Source of the DNA: Ardenticatenales bacterium | GTDB lineage: Bacteria; Chloroflexota; Anaerolineae; Ardenticatenales; Ardenticatenaceae | Reading direction: 5' to 3' | Assembly (NCBI GenBank): GCA_013812995.1 | Contig: JACCSL010000506.1 | Span: forward strand, 1-7,350 | DNA: 7,350 nt | Shown: piece by piece, positions 1 through 5,672 of the stretch | Layout: each line of letters begins with the position of its first letter | Numbering within the stretch: the first letter of the stretch is position 1 | Notes under the pieces: generated by a model | Told to the model about the DNA's origin: nothing | Seen by the model: only the letters and a program-made list of their open reading frames with translations | Databases searched by the model: none | Position numbers and translations under genes: made by a program

Positions 1-630
1 GCCGCGCTCCCCGAGGAGGCGCGCGGGGCCGAGCTGATTCAGCAGTTGGTTCTGGAGCGCATTCCCGAAGTTTTTGGCGTGGCAAGCGACGAGGTGCAGG
101 TGATCGCGCCTCGCTACCAGGGAGCGATGGGGGTGGATGAGTTGAACGGGCGGCTCCGGGCAGGGCTCAACCCGGTGCGTGCCAATCGGTCCGAGGTCGT
201 CTTCGGCAACCGGCAGTTTCGCGTGGGGGACCGCGTCATGTCCATTCGCAACGACCAGGAAAAAGAGGTCGTCAATGGCCTACAGGGTCGGATCACCGAT
301 GCCGAGCCGGGCAGCAAGGCCGTTACCGTGCTCTTCGACGGGGAGATCAGCGCGACCTTTCGTGGCGAGCAGCTAGACAATCTGACCCACGCCTATGCCA
401 TCACAGCGCACAAGTCGCAGGGCGGCGAGTTCCCCGTGGTGCTGCTGGCGATGGATCAATCGGCGGGCCGCCTGCTCTACCGACAACTCCTCTATACCGC
501 TATCACGCGCGCCCGCCACCTGCTCATTCTGGTTGGTGATCCCAGTGCTCTCGACCGCGCCACCGCCAATGACCGACCGCGCCACCGCTGGACCGGGCTG
601 GCGTGGTGGCTCCAGCATGGCTTTGGCTGA
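1..630 (+). CDS. RecD2-like ATP-dependent DNA helicase, C-terminal part (5' end outside the window)
   Basis: The reading frame is open from base 1 to a TGA at 628-630, giving 209 residues with no start in the window. It matches the C-terminal third of RecD/RecD2 superfamily 1 helicases, which unwind DNA 5' to 3' during repair. The segment VQVIAPRYQGAMGVDELN (about 97-150) resembles the RecD2 passage that follows the central motor motifs. FRVGDRVMSIRNDQEKEVVNG (about 217-279) is the usual 'GDrVm...ND..keV.NG' stretch leading into the inserted SH3-like domain. AYAITAHKSQGGEFP (about 391-435) is helicase motif V, and LLYTAITRARHLLILVGD (about 487-540) is motif VI with its arginine finger. The Walker A and B motifs would lie upstream, outside the window, so an intact ATPase cannot be confirmed. 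The next gene starts inside or immediately after this stop codon. RecD2 is favoured over RecD because the neighbours show no RecB or RecC, although only one side is visible. Confidence 0.9.
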   Translation, partial: AALPEEARGAELIQQLVLERIPEVFGVASDEVQVIAPRYQGAMGVDELNGRLRAGLNPVRANRSEVVFGNRQFRVGDRVMSIRNDQEKEVVNGLQGRITDAEPGSKAVTVLFDGEISATFRGEQLDNLTHAYAITAHKSQGGEFPVVLLAMDQSAGRLLYRQLLYTAITRARHLLILVGDPSALDRATANDRPRHRWTGLAWWLQHGFG

Positions 631-1033
631 TATGCTTCCCTTCTTCACCTATGGCACCCTGCGCCCTGGCGAGCGCAATCATGCACTCATTGAATCGGTC
701 GTTTCCAGCGCGCAGGCAGCACTGGTCGAGGGAGTAGAGCTGTGGAACCTGGGGCGCTTCCCGATGGCGGTGGAGGGGACAGGTCAGGTAGTTGGCGACC
801 TGCTGCACATTCACCCGGAGCACTACGAGACTATTCTGGCCCTGCTCGACGAGTTGGAGGGTGTCAACCCCGCCGCACCAACGCAGCCAGGGGGGCTCTA
901 CTGGCGGGCGCGCTACCAGGTGCAGTTGCATGGCTCTGGCCTGGCGGAAGCATGGATTTATCTCGGTGAGCAGGCGCGGGCATCCAGGGGAAAGCGTATT
1001 CCAGGCGGTGATTGGAAGCAGCGTTCAAGCTGA
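617..1033 (+). CDS. Gamma-glutamylcyclotransferase-like family protein (GGCT/AIG2 fold)
   Basis: This 138-residue protein matches the length and landmarks of the GGCT-like (AIG2/YtfP) family. The substrate-binding loop is YGTLRPGE at residues 12-19. LLDELEGV at 76-83 contains the expected catalytic glutamate, E81. YWRARYQV (95-102), WIYLG (113-117) and RIPGGDW (127-133) match the later beta-barrel strands and the family's typical C-terminal glycine-tryptophan motif. Family members release 5-oxoproline from gamma-glutamyl or related amine-linked substrates; the substrate here cannot be read from sequence. The first ATG, at 617, overlaps the helicase gene by 14 bases. A second ATG at 632 sits one base after the helicase stop and may be the real start. 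Neither has a clear Shine-Dalgarno, which suggests coupling to translation of the helicase. The 3' end overlaps the convergent methyltransferase gene by 9 bases. Confidence 0.85.
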   Translation: MALADMLPFFTYGTLRPGERNHALIESVVSSAQAALVEGVELWNLGRFPMAVEGTGQVVGDLLHIHPEHYETILALLDELEGVNPAAPTQPGGLYWRARYQVQLHGSGLAEAWIYLGEQARASRGKRIPGGDWKQRSS

Positions 1034-1888
1034 GTCGTTGGTGGCCTCTATTAGCATCCACCCGCCCGGCGTCTCGCTCGGCCAGCCCTCGCGGATAAAG
1101 CGCACCTGCCCGAAACCGATGCTCTCAAGGAGCACACGCCACTCGTTTTCCGTCAGGTAACGCTCGGTGAGCGCGTACTGTTCAAAGGAGCCATCGGCGT
1201 GCAGAATCTGGTATCGTTCCACCTCGGCAGCAGCCTCCTCGTCCCAGACGTGATCGTACAGGGCAAGATAGGAAGCAGGGCCAAACAGATCATTCTCGCC
1301 GCGCCACCAGTTGCGATAGGTCGAACGGTCCCAGTTGGCTTCCATTCGTGCTTCCAACAGCAGGCGACCTCCAGGGAGAAGGTGCTGCCTTAGACGGCGG
1401 AGGAGCCGCCATGCCTCCTCTGGACGAAAGGTGTGGAGGTGACCATACAGAACGAAAGTCACATCGAAGCGGGTATCCAGCGCCAGGGTGAGCAGGTCTG
1501 CGACTGCGAAGGTGGCATTCAATCCCTGGGCCGCCTGTTCCTGGGCGTAGCGAACCACGGCGGGGCCAATGTCCACCCCGGTCACGCGGTGCCCCAGCCG
1601 CGCCAGCGCCAGGGCATGAAGCCCAGGCCCACAACCCCCGTCCAGAAGAACGCTCCTTGATGGCAGGTAGTCCTCCAGCCACGCAACCTGCGCCTCGATG
1701 ATAGAGGCGCGGCGGCTGGCGAGATCATGTGCCTGCGAGAGATGCTCTCGCAGCAGGCGCTCGCTCAACCGAGGGTCGCCCCAGGGGAAGGGCGGAATTC
1801 TCGCATCCCACGCGCGCGGGGGAGCAATACGGTCAATCTGCGCGAGAAGCGTTTGCCATGCAGGGGCCAGGGGCGACTCAGAAGGCAT
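1025..1888 (-). CDS. Class I SAM-dependent methyltransferase
   Basis: A 287-residue protein with a Rossmann-type methyltransferase core. Motif I, VLLDGGCGPG, is at 80-89, and the strand ending in an acidic residue that binds the SAM ribose is VTGVDIG at 102-108. AVADLL at 128-133 gives the adenine-contacting Asp, FDVTFVLYGHLHTF lies at 141-154, and LLPGGRLLLEA at 170-180 is the usual post-motif strand. An N-terminal extension of about 75 residues and a C-terminal half with an aromatic patch (YRNWW at 191-195) plus the final beta strands (from about 224) would form the substrate site. The closest general class is small-molecule methyltransferases; the substrate is unknown. The ATG at 1886-1888 overlaps the end of the kinase gene by 11 bases and no Shine-Dalgarno precedes it, which suggests termination-reinitiation coupling. 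The kinase and methyltransferase may act on the same metabolite, but that is an inference. Confidence 0.85.
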   Translation of the reverse strand: MPSESPLAPAWQTLLAQIDRIAPPRAWDARIPPFPWGDPRLSERLLREHLSQAHDLASRRASIIEAQVAWLEDYLPSRSVLLDGGCGPGLHALALARLGHRVTGVDIGPAVVRYAQEQAAQGLNATFAVADLLTLALDTRFDVTFVLYGHLHTFRPEEAWRLLRRLRQHLLPGGRLLLEARMEANWDRSTYRNWWRGENDLFGPASYLALYDHVWDEEAAAEVERYQILHADGSFEQYALTERYLTENEWRVLLESIGFGQVRFIREGWPSETPGGWMLIEATNDSA

Positions 1889-2798
1889 GGGCCAGGGAAT
1901 GAAGCCGCGTCACGATATCCTGGTAAAATAGCGTCTCCGAAACGAGGCCCTGAACAATGGCTCGCGAGTGCCACTCCACAAAATAAAGATGGTACAGGAG
2001 ACTACCCAGCCGTCGAAGGGTGTCACGGTCGAACGGCCACTCGCCCTCCAGGGTATCGAAATAGATGGTTGCTACCCGCTCCTTGGCCGCCCGATTGAGA
2101 CGAGCACTCGCCAGCAGGTGGGCAAGGTCTACCATCGGCACATCGACACGCGCCAGTCCCCAGTCCAGGGCCTGGGTTCCCATATCGGTCACTACCAGGT
2201 TGTTGACATCCAGATCGCCATGCACCATCGCAAAGTGCTCTGGCGTCAATTGCTCCAGCATCTCCATCAGGGTGTCAAAGGTCCGCACGAGGGCGCGTTG
2301 GAAGTCAGGGTCACCCTTCGGAATGAGGTTGAGCCGTTCCAGTCGCTCGAACAGTCCCGCTTGTTGGCTGCCCCAGTGACCTGCATCATAGGGGTGCAGG
2401 GTGGGGAAAGGGTATCCTAGGGTCAGGCTGTGAAAGAGCCCAATGCGTTGAGCCATCTCGCTAACCTGCTGTTCGTTCGCAGGATCAATGGGAGAATGGT
2501 GAGCATCGGTCATCAGGATCCACTCGCCCCGCTCGTGGGATTCCGCCGCGAGCAGATGCGCGGCACTCACGATATGTTGACCTACCCAGTAGAGCGCGGC
2601 TCCCTCGTTCTGCATCGGGAGAGAACTGCTCTTGATGATGAAGGTGCGAGACGCAATAGAACTCCGCAAGGTCACCCGCTCAATGATGCTGAAGAGCGAG
2701 TTGGCAAGGATGGTGCGTGGTCCCAGCCGCCCTCGGAGCCCGGCCATTCCCATCAATGAGAGAACCATCCCCCGGCGAGGACGAAGGACCATTCCCAT
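1878..2798 (-). CDS. APH-family phosphotransferase (aminoglycoside/choline kinase-like)
   Basis: With the ATG at 2796-2798 this is a 306-residue protein of the PF01636 kinase-like fold. The N-lobe has a candidate ATP-binding lysine in TFIIKSS (K56) and a following acidic residue in MQNEGAA (E65). The catalytic loop is HGDLDVNN at 193-200, with catalytic D195 and N200. ALDWGLA at 210-216 supplies the metal-binding D212, equivalent to the DFG aspartate of protein kinases. The C-terminal helices (MVDLAHLL, then YHLYFVEWHSRA) fit the family. Such enzymes transfer ATP phosphate to a hydroxyl on a small molecule such as an aminoglycoside, choline or a sugar; which one is not determinable here. The frame stays open to a TTG at 2844-2846 and includes an ATG at 2835-2837. 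A possible promoter at 2846-2876 would leave those starts with almost no leader, so the internal ATG is preferred, without certainty. The gene is followed by an overlapping methyltransferase gene. Confidence 0.75.
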   Translation of the reverse strand: MGMVLRPRRGMVLSLMGMAGLRGRLGPRTILANSLFSIIERVTLRSSIASRTFIIKSSSLPMQNEGAALYWVGQHIVSAAHLLAAESHERGEWILMTDAHHSPIDPANEQQVSEMAQRIGLFHSLTLGYPFPTLHPYDAGHWGSQQAGLFERLERLNLIPKGDPDFQRALVRTFDTLMEMLEQLTPEHFAMVHGDLDVNNLVVTDMGTQALDWGLARVDVPMVDLAHLLASARLNRAAKERVATIYFDTLEGEWPFDRDTLRRLGSLLYHLYFVEWHSRAIVQGLVSETLFYQDIVTRLHSLAHAF

Positions 2799-2814
2799 GT
2801 AATTTGAGCTTCTT

Positions 2815-2830
2815 GGATGGATGGATGGGT
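2815..2830. repeat. Short tandem GGAT repeat in the divergent kinase/ATPase control region
   Basis: Three exact GGAT units (2815-2826) are followed by an imperfect GGGT unit. The repeat lies upstream of both divergent genes if the kinase starts at 2798, or within the first codons of the kinase if it starts at the more distal TTG or ATG. Four-base units could slip, but three copies are few. Confidence 0.5.
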
Positions 2831-2845
2831 TATGCATGGCTCCCA

Positions 2846-2876
2846 ATTTAACCTGAAAATGGAGTTCCTATGTCAC
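2846..2876 (-). promoter_or_regulatory. Possible weak promoter for the kinase-methyltransferase operon
   Basis: Reading the minus strand, GTGACA (plus 2871-2876) and TTAAAT (plus 2846-2851) are separated by 19 bases. This is five of six matches at -35 and four of six at -10, with a spacer longer than the preferred 17. Transcription would begin near 2839, giving about 40 bases of leader before the ATG at 2798. It overlaps the start of the divergent ATPase gene. Weak call. Confidence 0.25.
2861..2864 (+). promoter_or_regulatory. Shine-Dalgarno site of the ATPase gene
   Basis: GGAG lies five bases before the ATG at 2870, fixing that start and leaving no doubt about the reading frame. Confidence 0.7.
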
Positions 2877-4027
2877 TCTTCACAAAGATAGAGCAGGTCG
2901 CTCACCGCTCAGAGATTGCTCTGGACCTTTCGATCTATGATCCCGATGCGTTATCTCAACTTCTACAACCGATTGAAGGATACCTGACTCATCCCCGCGA
3001 GGTAAAGCGGGGCGGGTGGTTCAACTGGCTGCGTTCGTCAGAGGAGGTACAACGAGTCTCACCCCTCCTGCTCACTGGCCCTGTCGGCACCGGCAAGACG
3101 ACCCTGATGCTACTCCTGGATCGAGCCCTGCCCGAGGCCAGTTGCTCGGCTCTCTTTCAGCAGGAGATTGTAGGTCACCCCAGCACTGCCGAAAACAGCG
3201 GCGCTCCGCTCCTCATCGAGGTTCGACCCCTCTCGCTGATGGGACAGACTCGCAACCTGCCCACGGGTGTCATTCGCCTCCGCGAGTTGCAGACGTTCTA
3301 CCGTCTCTATACCTATGATCGACGCAGTGCCTCGGTAGATCCGGCAGCCGCTGAGCATTTTGTGCAGCTCTTCCACCATCGGCTTGTCTTCATTGATGAG
3401 TTTGTCCCGGATGTGGTGACTTCCTTCCCCATGAAGGTCATCAATCATCTGGCGGATCACGGGATCCTGGTCGTGCTCTCCTCGAACCGCCGTGAGACCC
3501 CTTTTGTGGAGGGGGTTCAGGTTATTTCGATTGTGGGGGAGGATCGACGTCAGGGGAATTTGGCCCTTATCATCCATCGCGCTGGTCCGCACCCGATGTT
3601 CGACACTGTCGCGGGGCTACCTCCAACGCCCCTTCCTCATGTGGCGCGGGGATTGCAGGCACGAGTGCAGGAGAGACAGGGACGACCCTGGATGTATTTC
3701 CGCTTCGATGATATTGCCTATGTGCCTGCGGATTGGCTTACATTCCAGCACCTGCTCCAGTTCACGCACGGCCTCCTGCTGGATGAGGTGCCCCTCTTTG
3801 ACGTTGCACGCGGGGCAGGAGTAGATGCCGCGCGCCGCTTCGTGCTCCTGATAGATGCCATCTATGATGAGCGACGTCCCATCCATCTACGTCTGACCAA
3901 TGCGGAGCCACTACCCAACGAGTTTGACATCGATCAACTGGAGCCACTCTACCCATCCGAGATCCTCCTGGATCTGGAGCGGGCGCTCTCCCGCTTACGC
4001 CAGCTTTCGACTATTCTTCCAGATTGA
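2870..4027 (+). CDS. AFG1/ZapE-like P-loop ATPase
   Basis: A 385-residue AAA-type ATPase. Walker A is GPVGTGKT at 70-77 (K76), Walker B is LVFIDEF at 172-178 (D176, E177), and sensor 1 is in VVLSSNR at 201-207 (N206). The C-terminal part carries the AFG1/ZapE signature: FRFDDIAYVPADWL at 277-290 corresponds to the family's 'F.feeLc..p..a.dyl' stretch, LLLDEVPLF at 302-310 to 'vPvl', and ARRFVLLIDAIYDER at 321-335 to the conserved 'ARRFi.LID.lYD' block with a putative arginine finger. In bacteria ZapE associates with the division ring; in mitochondria AFG1 takes part in inner-membrane protein quality control. Total length is normal for the family, but residues 95-170 do not clearly show the 'HFH.FM..vH' block usually found between the Walker motifs, so it is a divergent member. 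It stands alone: divergent from the kinase, and overlapping the convergent DUF5335-like gene by 17 bases. Confidence 0.8.
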   Translation: MSLFTKIEQVAHRSEIALDLSIYDPDALSQLLQPIEGYLTHPREVKRGGWFNWLRSSEEVQRVSPLLLTGPVGTGKTTLMLLLDRALPEASCSALFQQEIVGHPSTAENSGAPLLIEVRPLSLMGQTRNLPTGVIRLRELQTFYRLYTYDRRSASVDPAAAEHFVQLFHHRLVFIDEFVPDVVTSFPMKVINHLADHGILVVLSSNRRETPFVEGVQVISIVGEDRRQGNLALIIHRAGPHPMFDTVAGLPPTPLPHVARGLQARVQERQGRPWMYFRFDDIAYVPADWLTFQHLLQFTHGLLLDEVPLFDVARGAGVDAARRFVLLIDAIYDERRPIHLRLTNAEPLPNEFDIDQLEPLYPSEILLDLERALSRLRQLSTILPD

Positions 4028-4349
4028 GCACCAGGGTAAGCACAATGCCATCCTCGCTGAAGATTCGCAACCATTTCAGAGACTCCTCCGCGCCAAACTC
4101 CACGGTAATGTGCTGAACTGGACCCGCGTAAACTTCGATGAAGGGCTCTTCGTACCCCGCCTGGATGACCACCTCGGTTCCGGGTGTGTTGGCATCGGCA
4201 CTGAGATGGCGAAGGGGGGTGCGCCAGAGCACGACATGGGCCTGCTCCTCATCGGGCTCCTTCCGGCGCAGGGTGATGGAGTGTCCTTCGTAGCGCTGGC
4301 TAATGCGAGCCAGATAGCCCTTCCAGTGCGAGGCAGAGAGCGTTCCCAT
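4011..4349 (-). CDS. DUF5335-like protein of unknown function
   Basis: A 112-residue soluble protein with no signal peptide or membrane segment. The layout resembles DUF5335: an N-terminal aromatic helix (HWKGYLARISQRYEG, 8-22), a strand SITLRR (24-29), a central LRHLSADANTPGTEVVIQAG (46-65) similar to the family's 'L.gIsaDl...g...i.i..G', and a final strand pair GAEESLKWLRIFSEDG (86-101) followed by IVLTLVLN. The match is from remembered family pattern, not a search. The ATG at 4347-4349 follows a strong AGGAG site at six bases. It lies 9 bases after the stop of the flavin reductase gene, so the two are surely co-transcribed. The function of this family is unknown, and pairing with the reductase is the only clue. 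Its 3' end runs 17 bases into the convergent ATPase gene. Confidence 0.7.
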   Translation of the reverse strand: MGTLSASHWKGYLARISQRYEGHSITLRRKEPDEEQAHVVLWRTPLRHLSADANTPGTEVVIQAGYEEPFIEVYAGPVQHITVEFGAEESLKWLRIFSEDGIVLTLVLNLEE

Positions 4350-4355
4350 GGCGAT

Positions 4356-4360
4356 CTCCT
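4356..4360 (-). promoter_or_regulatory. Shine-Dalgarno site of the DUF5335-like gene
   Basis: The minus strand reads AGGAG six bases before the ATG at 4347-4349. It overlaps the last two bases of the flavin reductase coding sequence, including part of the stop codon, which favours coupled translation. Confidence 0.8.
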
Positions 4361-4892
4361 ACCCTTTGCCCTTATCCTGAGGCCAGCTACTCCCCACCTC
4401 CGGCCCCTCTTGAGCAAGCTGGTTCCAGTGACGATCAAAGTAGAGCAGAGGCACTTCCCCAGCGGGGGACTCACCCGCTACGGCTTCGCCCACGAAAATT
4501 GTGTGATCGCCCCCATCATAGATATGGCGCACTGTGCAATCCACCCAGGCCAGGCTGTCTGGCAGGATCGGGCTCCCCGTGATCGCTGTCCGGTAGGGAA
4601 TTCCCTCGAAGCGGTCCTCCATTTCTGGGATTCGCCCCGCGAACCGCTCGCCCCAGGCTCGCTGCTGGAGCGAGAGAATAGTGACCGCGAAGACCCCACT
4701 CTGCTCTATGCGGCTGTGTGTGTAGAGTTGCTTGGCGATGCAGACAAGGACCAAAGCAGGATCCAGACTCACACTGCAAAAAGCATTAGCGGTCAACCCA
4801 TAATTTTTGCCCTCATGGTGGGTGGTCGTCACCGTTACGCCCGTGGCAAACTGGGCCAGTACCTGCTTGAAGATCGTCTTATCGATGGACAT
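4359..4892 (-). CDS. Flavin reductase-like, FMN-binding domain protein
   Basis: A 177-residue protein of the flavin reductase-like family (HpaC/StyB type), which uses NAD(P)H to reduce FMN or FAD, often for a partner monooxygenase. FATGVTVTT (15-23), YGLTANAFCSVSLDPALVLVCI (31-52), GDHTIFVGEA (128-137) and PLLYFDRHWNQL (148-159) follow the family's strand order and flavin-binding positions. Length is typical. The frame extends nine codons further to a GTG at 4919, but the ATG at 4890-4892 has AGGAG five bases upstream and is clearly the better start. No monooxygenase lies in the window, so it may serve a distant partner or act alone. It is the first gene of a two-gene unit with the DUF5335-like gene, with a plausible promoter at 4944-4972 and a terminator of the preceding operon just beyond that. 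Confidence 0.9.
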   Translation of the reverse strand: MSIDKTIFKQVLAQFATGVTVTTTHHEGKNYGLTANAFCSVSLDPALVLVCIAKQLYTHSRIEQSGVFAVTILSLQQRAWGERFAGRIPEMEDRFEGIPYRTAITGSPILPDSLAWVDCTVRHIYDGGDHTIFVGEAVAGESPAGEVPLLYFDRHWNQLAQEGPEVGSSWPQDKGKG

Positions 4893-4897
4893 ATCGA

Positions 4898-4902
4898 CTC
4901 CT
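4898..4902 (-). promoter_or_regulatory. Shine-Dalgarno site that decides the flavin reductase start
   Basis: The minus strand reads AGGAG five bases before the ATG at 4890-4892. The upstream in-frame GTG at 4917-4919 has no such site. Confidence 0.8.
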
Positions 4903-4943
4903 GAAGGGATGAGCGGCACCCAAGGCGCAGCCTATAGTAGGCC

Positions 4944-4972
4944 ATTGTAATAGCCGTTGGTGGGTGGGGCAA
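4944..4972 (-). promoter_or_regulatory. Sigma-70-like promoter for the flavin reductase / DUF5335 operon
   Basis: On the minus strand TTGCCC (plus 4967-4972) and TACAAT (plus 4944-4949) are separated by exactly 17 bases, giving four of six and five of six consensus matches. Transcription would start near 4937, with a leader of about 45 bases. It lies between the terminator of the upstream operon and the reductase start, where a promoter is expected. Confidence 0.55.
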
Positions 4973-4981
4973 GCCTTCAAC

Positions 4982-5010
4982 AACAAAAAAGCGGGAGCCT
5001 CTCGGCCCCC
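4982..5010 (-). terminator. Rho-independent terminator after the V4R gene
   Basis: On the minus strand a seven-pair stem, GGGGGCC with GGCTCCC (one G-U pair), closes a GAGA tetraloop, then GC and a run of six T residues follow. It begins 29 bases after the V4R stop codon and closes the DUF4388-GTPase-V4R operon. On the plus strand the hairpin has no T run, so it acts in one direction. Confidence 0.85.
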
Positions 5011-5039
5011 ACCCTTGGATAGTGCGGTAACGTGCGCTG

Positions 5040-5660
5040 TTATTCCTGCGCGATCTTGTCAACCCGATACTTGCAAACACTTCCCCCCGCGGAGATACAT
5101 TCGACTTCCTGCACCCGGTAATGCTTCCCCGTGGCCCACTTCAGGGCTTCCTGTAGGGTTCCAACCGTGGTGTAGCAGGCGGGCGACTTTTCCGTGCGCG
5201 TTCGGAAGGCGCAGGGGCACTCGTCGGCCACATAGTACCAGGCCTCGTCATCTTCTTCGAGGTGGGAGGGTAGGTTCACGTTCTTGTTGGCGGCTTCCAC
5301 CATGCGCCCCAGAATCAACTTGATGCGTGTCTTTTCAGGGAGCATCTTCATCGCCAGACCCGCAAGCCCCAGAATGGCGGGCTGCTCTTCTAGCGAATAG
5401 CGGAAGGTGGCGCGGCCAATCTGCGAGAGCATCGCTCTGGCCCCACGACCCCCATAAAAATCCTCAACGGCCTGCTGCGCCCTACCATAATCGCTAAAAT
5501 TGACTTCCATATCGACGGTGTTGGGCGGGTAATTACCAATATATGCTTGCAGCCCGGCCAAATTAAGCACTGCTTTTGCCCCATTCGCTCCCATGACCTC
5601 TTCGATCGCCAGGAAGAGAGTGCGTAGCGCTGCATTCGGCATGGGTCGGTCATCTGACAT
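5040..5660 (-). CDS. V4R (4-vinyl reductase) domain protein
   Basis: A 206-residue soluble protein whose C-terminal half is a V4R domain, a small-ligand or metal-binding alpha/beta domain found in BchJ-type proteins and in the sensor part of XylR-type regulators. The signature is a cysteine-rich end: ECPCAF (147-152; C148, C150), SPACYTTVGTLQEAL (159-173; C162), then VQEVECISAGGSVCKYRV (183-200; C188, C196), fitting the usual '.C......G...gal....g..v.v.E..C.a.Gd..C.F.v' pattern. The N-terminal 130 residues are mostly helical with no recognised domain of their own, and probably form the rest of the same fold. There is no DNA-binding or enzyme domain. The ATG at 5658-5660 has GGAGG six bases upstream and lies 12 bases after the GTPase stop, so it is the last gene of the operon. 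The ligand is unknown; a bound metal through the cysteines is an inference. Confidence 0.8.
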   Translation of the reverse strand: MSDDRPMPNAALRTLFLAIEEVMGANGAKAVLNLAGLQAYIGNYPPNTVDMEVNFSDYGRAQQAVEDFYGGRGARAMLSQIGRATFRYSLEEQPAILGLAGLAMKMLPEKTRIKLILGRMVEAANKNVNLPSHLEEDDEAWYYVADECPCAFRTRTEKSPACYTTVGTLQEALKWATGKHYRVQEVECISAGGSVCKYRVDKIAQE

Positions 5661-5666
5661 TAAAAG

Positions 5667-5671
5667 CCTCC
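5667..5671 (-). promoter_or_regulatory. Shine-Dalgarno site of the V4R gene
   Basis: GGAGG on the minus strand, six bases before the ATG at 5658-5660. It lies in the 12-base gap after the GTPase gene. Confidence 0.8.
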
Positions 5672-5672
5672 G

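Noticed and set aside
395..616. Upstream extension of the cyclotransferase-like frame
   Set aside because: The frame is open, but the region encodes the helicase motifs V and VI in another frame, and the extra N-terminus has no family similarity. The start at 617 or 632 fits the family.
1765..1974. Minus-strand open frame across the kinase-methyltransferase junction
   Set aside because: It is a shadow in another frame of two genes with clear motifs and carries no domain of its own.
3900..4904. Long open frame on the plus strand (334 codons) spanning the end of the ATPase gene and the antisense of two genes
   Set aside because: It is antisense to the flavin reductase and DUF5335-like genes, both of which have family motifs, ribosome sites and a promoter. 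Its own translation shows no recognisable domain.
4893..4919. GTG start for the flavin reductase nine codons upstream
   Set aside because: No ribosome site precedes it, and the strong AGGAG site would lie inside the coding sequence.
5040..5660. V4R gene as a heme-based H-NOX sensor or as a true chlorophyll-pathway 4-vinyl reductase
   Set aside because: The cysteine-rich C-terminal pattern fits V4R rather than H-NOX, and no pigment-synthesis gene is nearby, so an enzyme role in chlorophyll synthesis is not supported.
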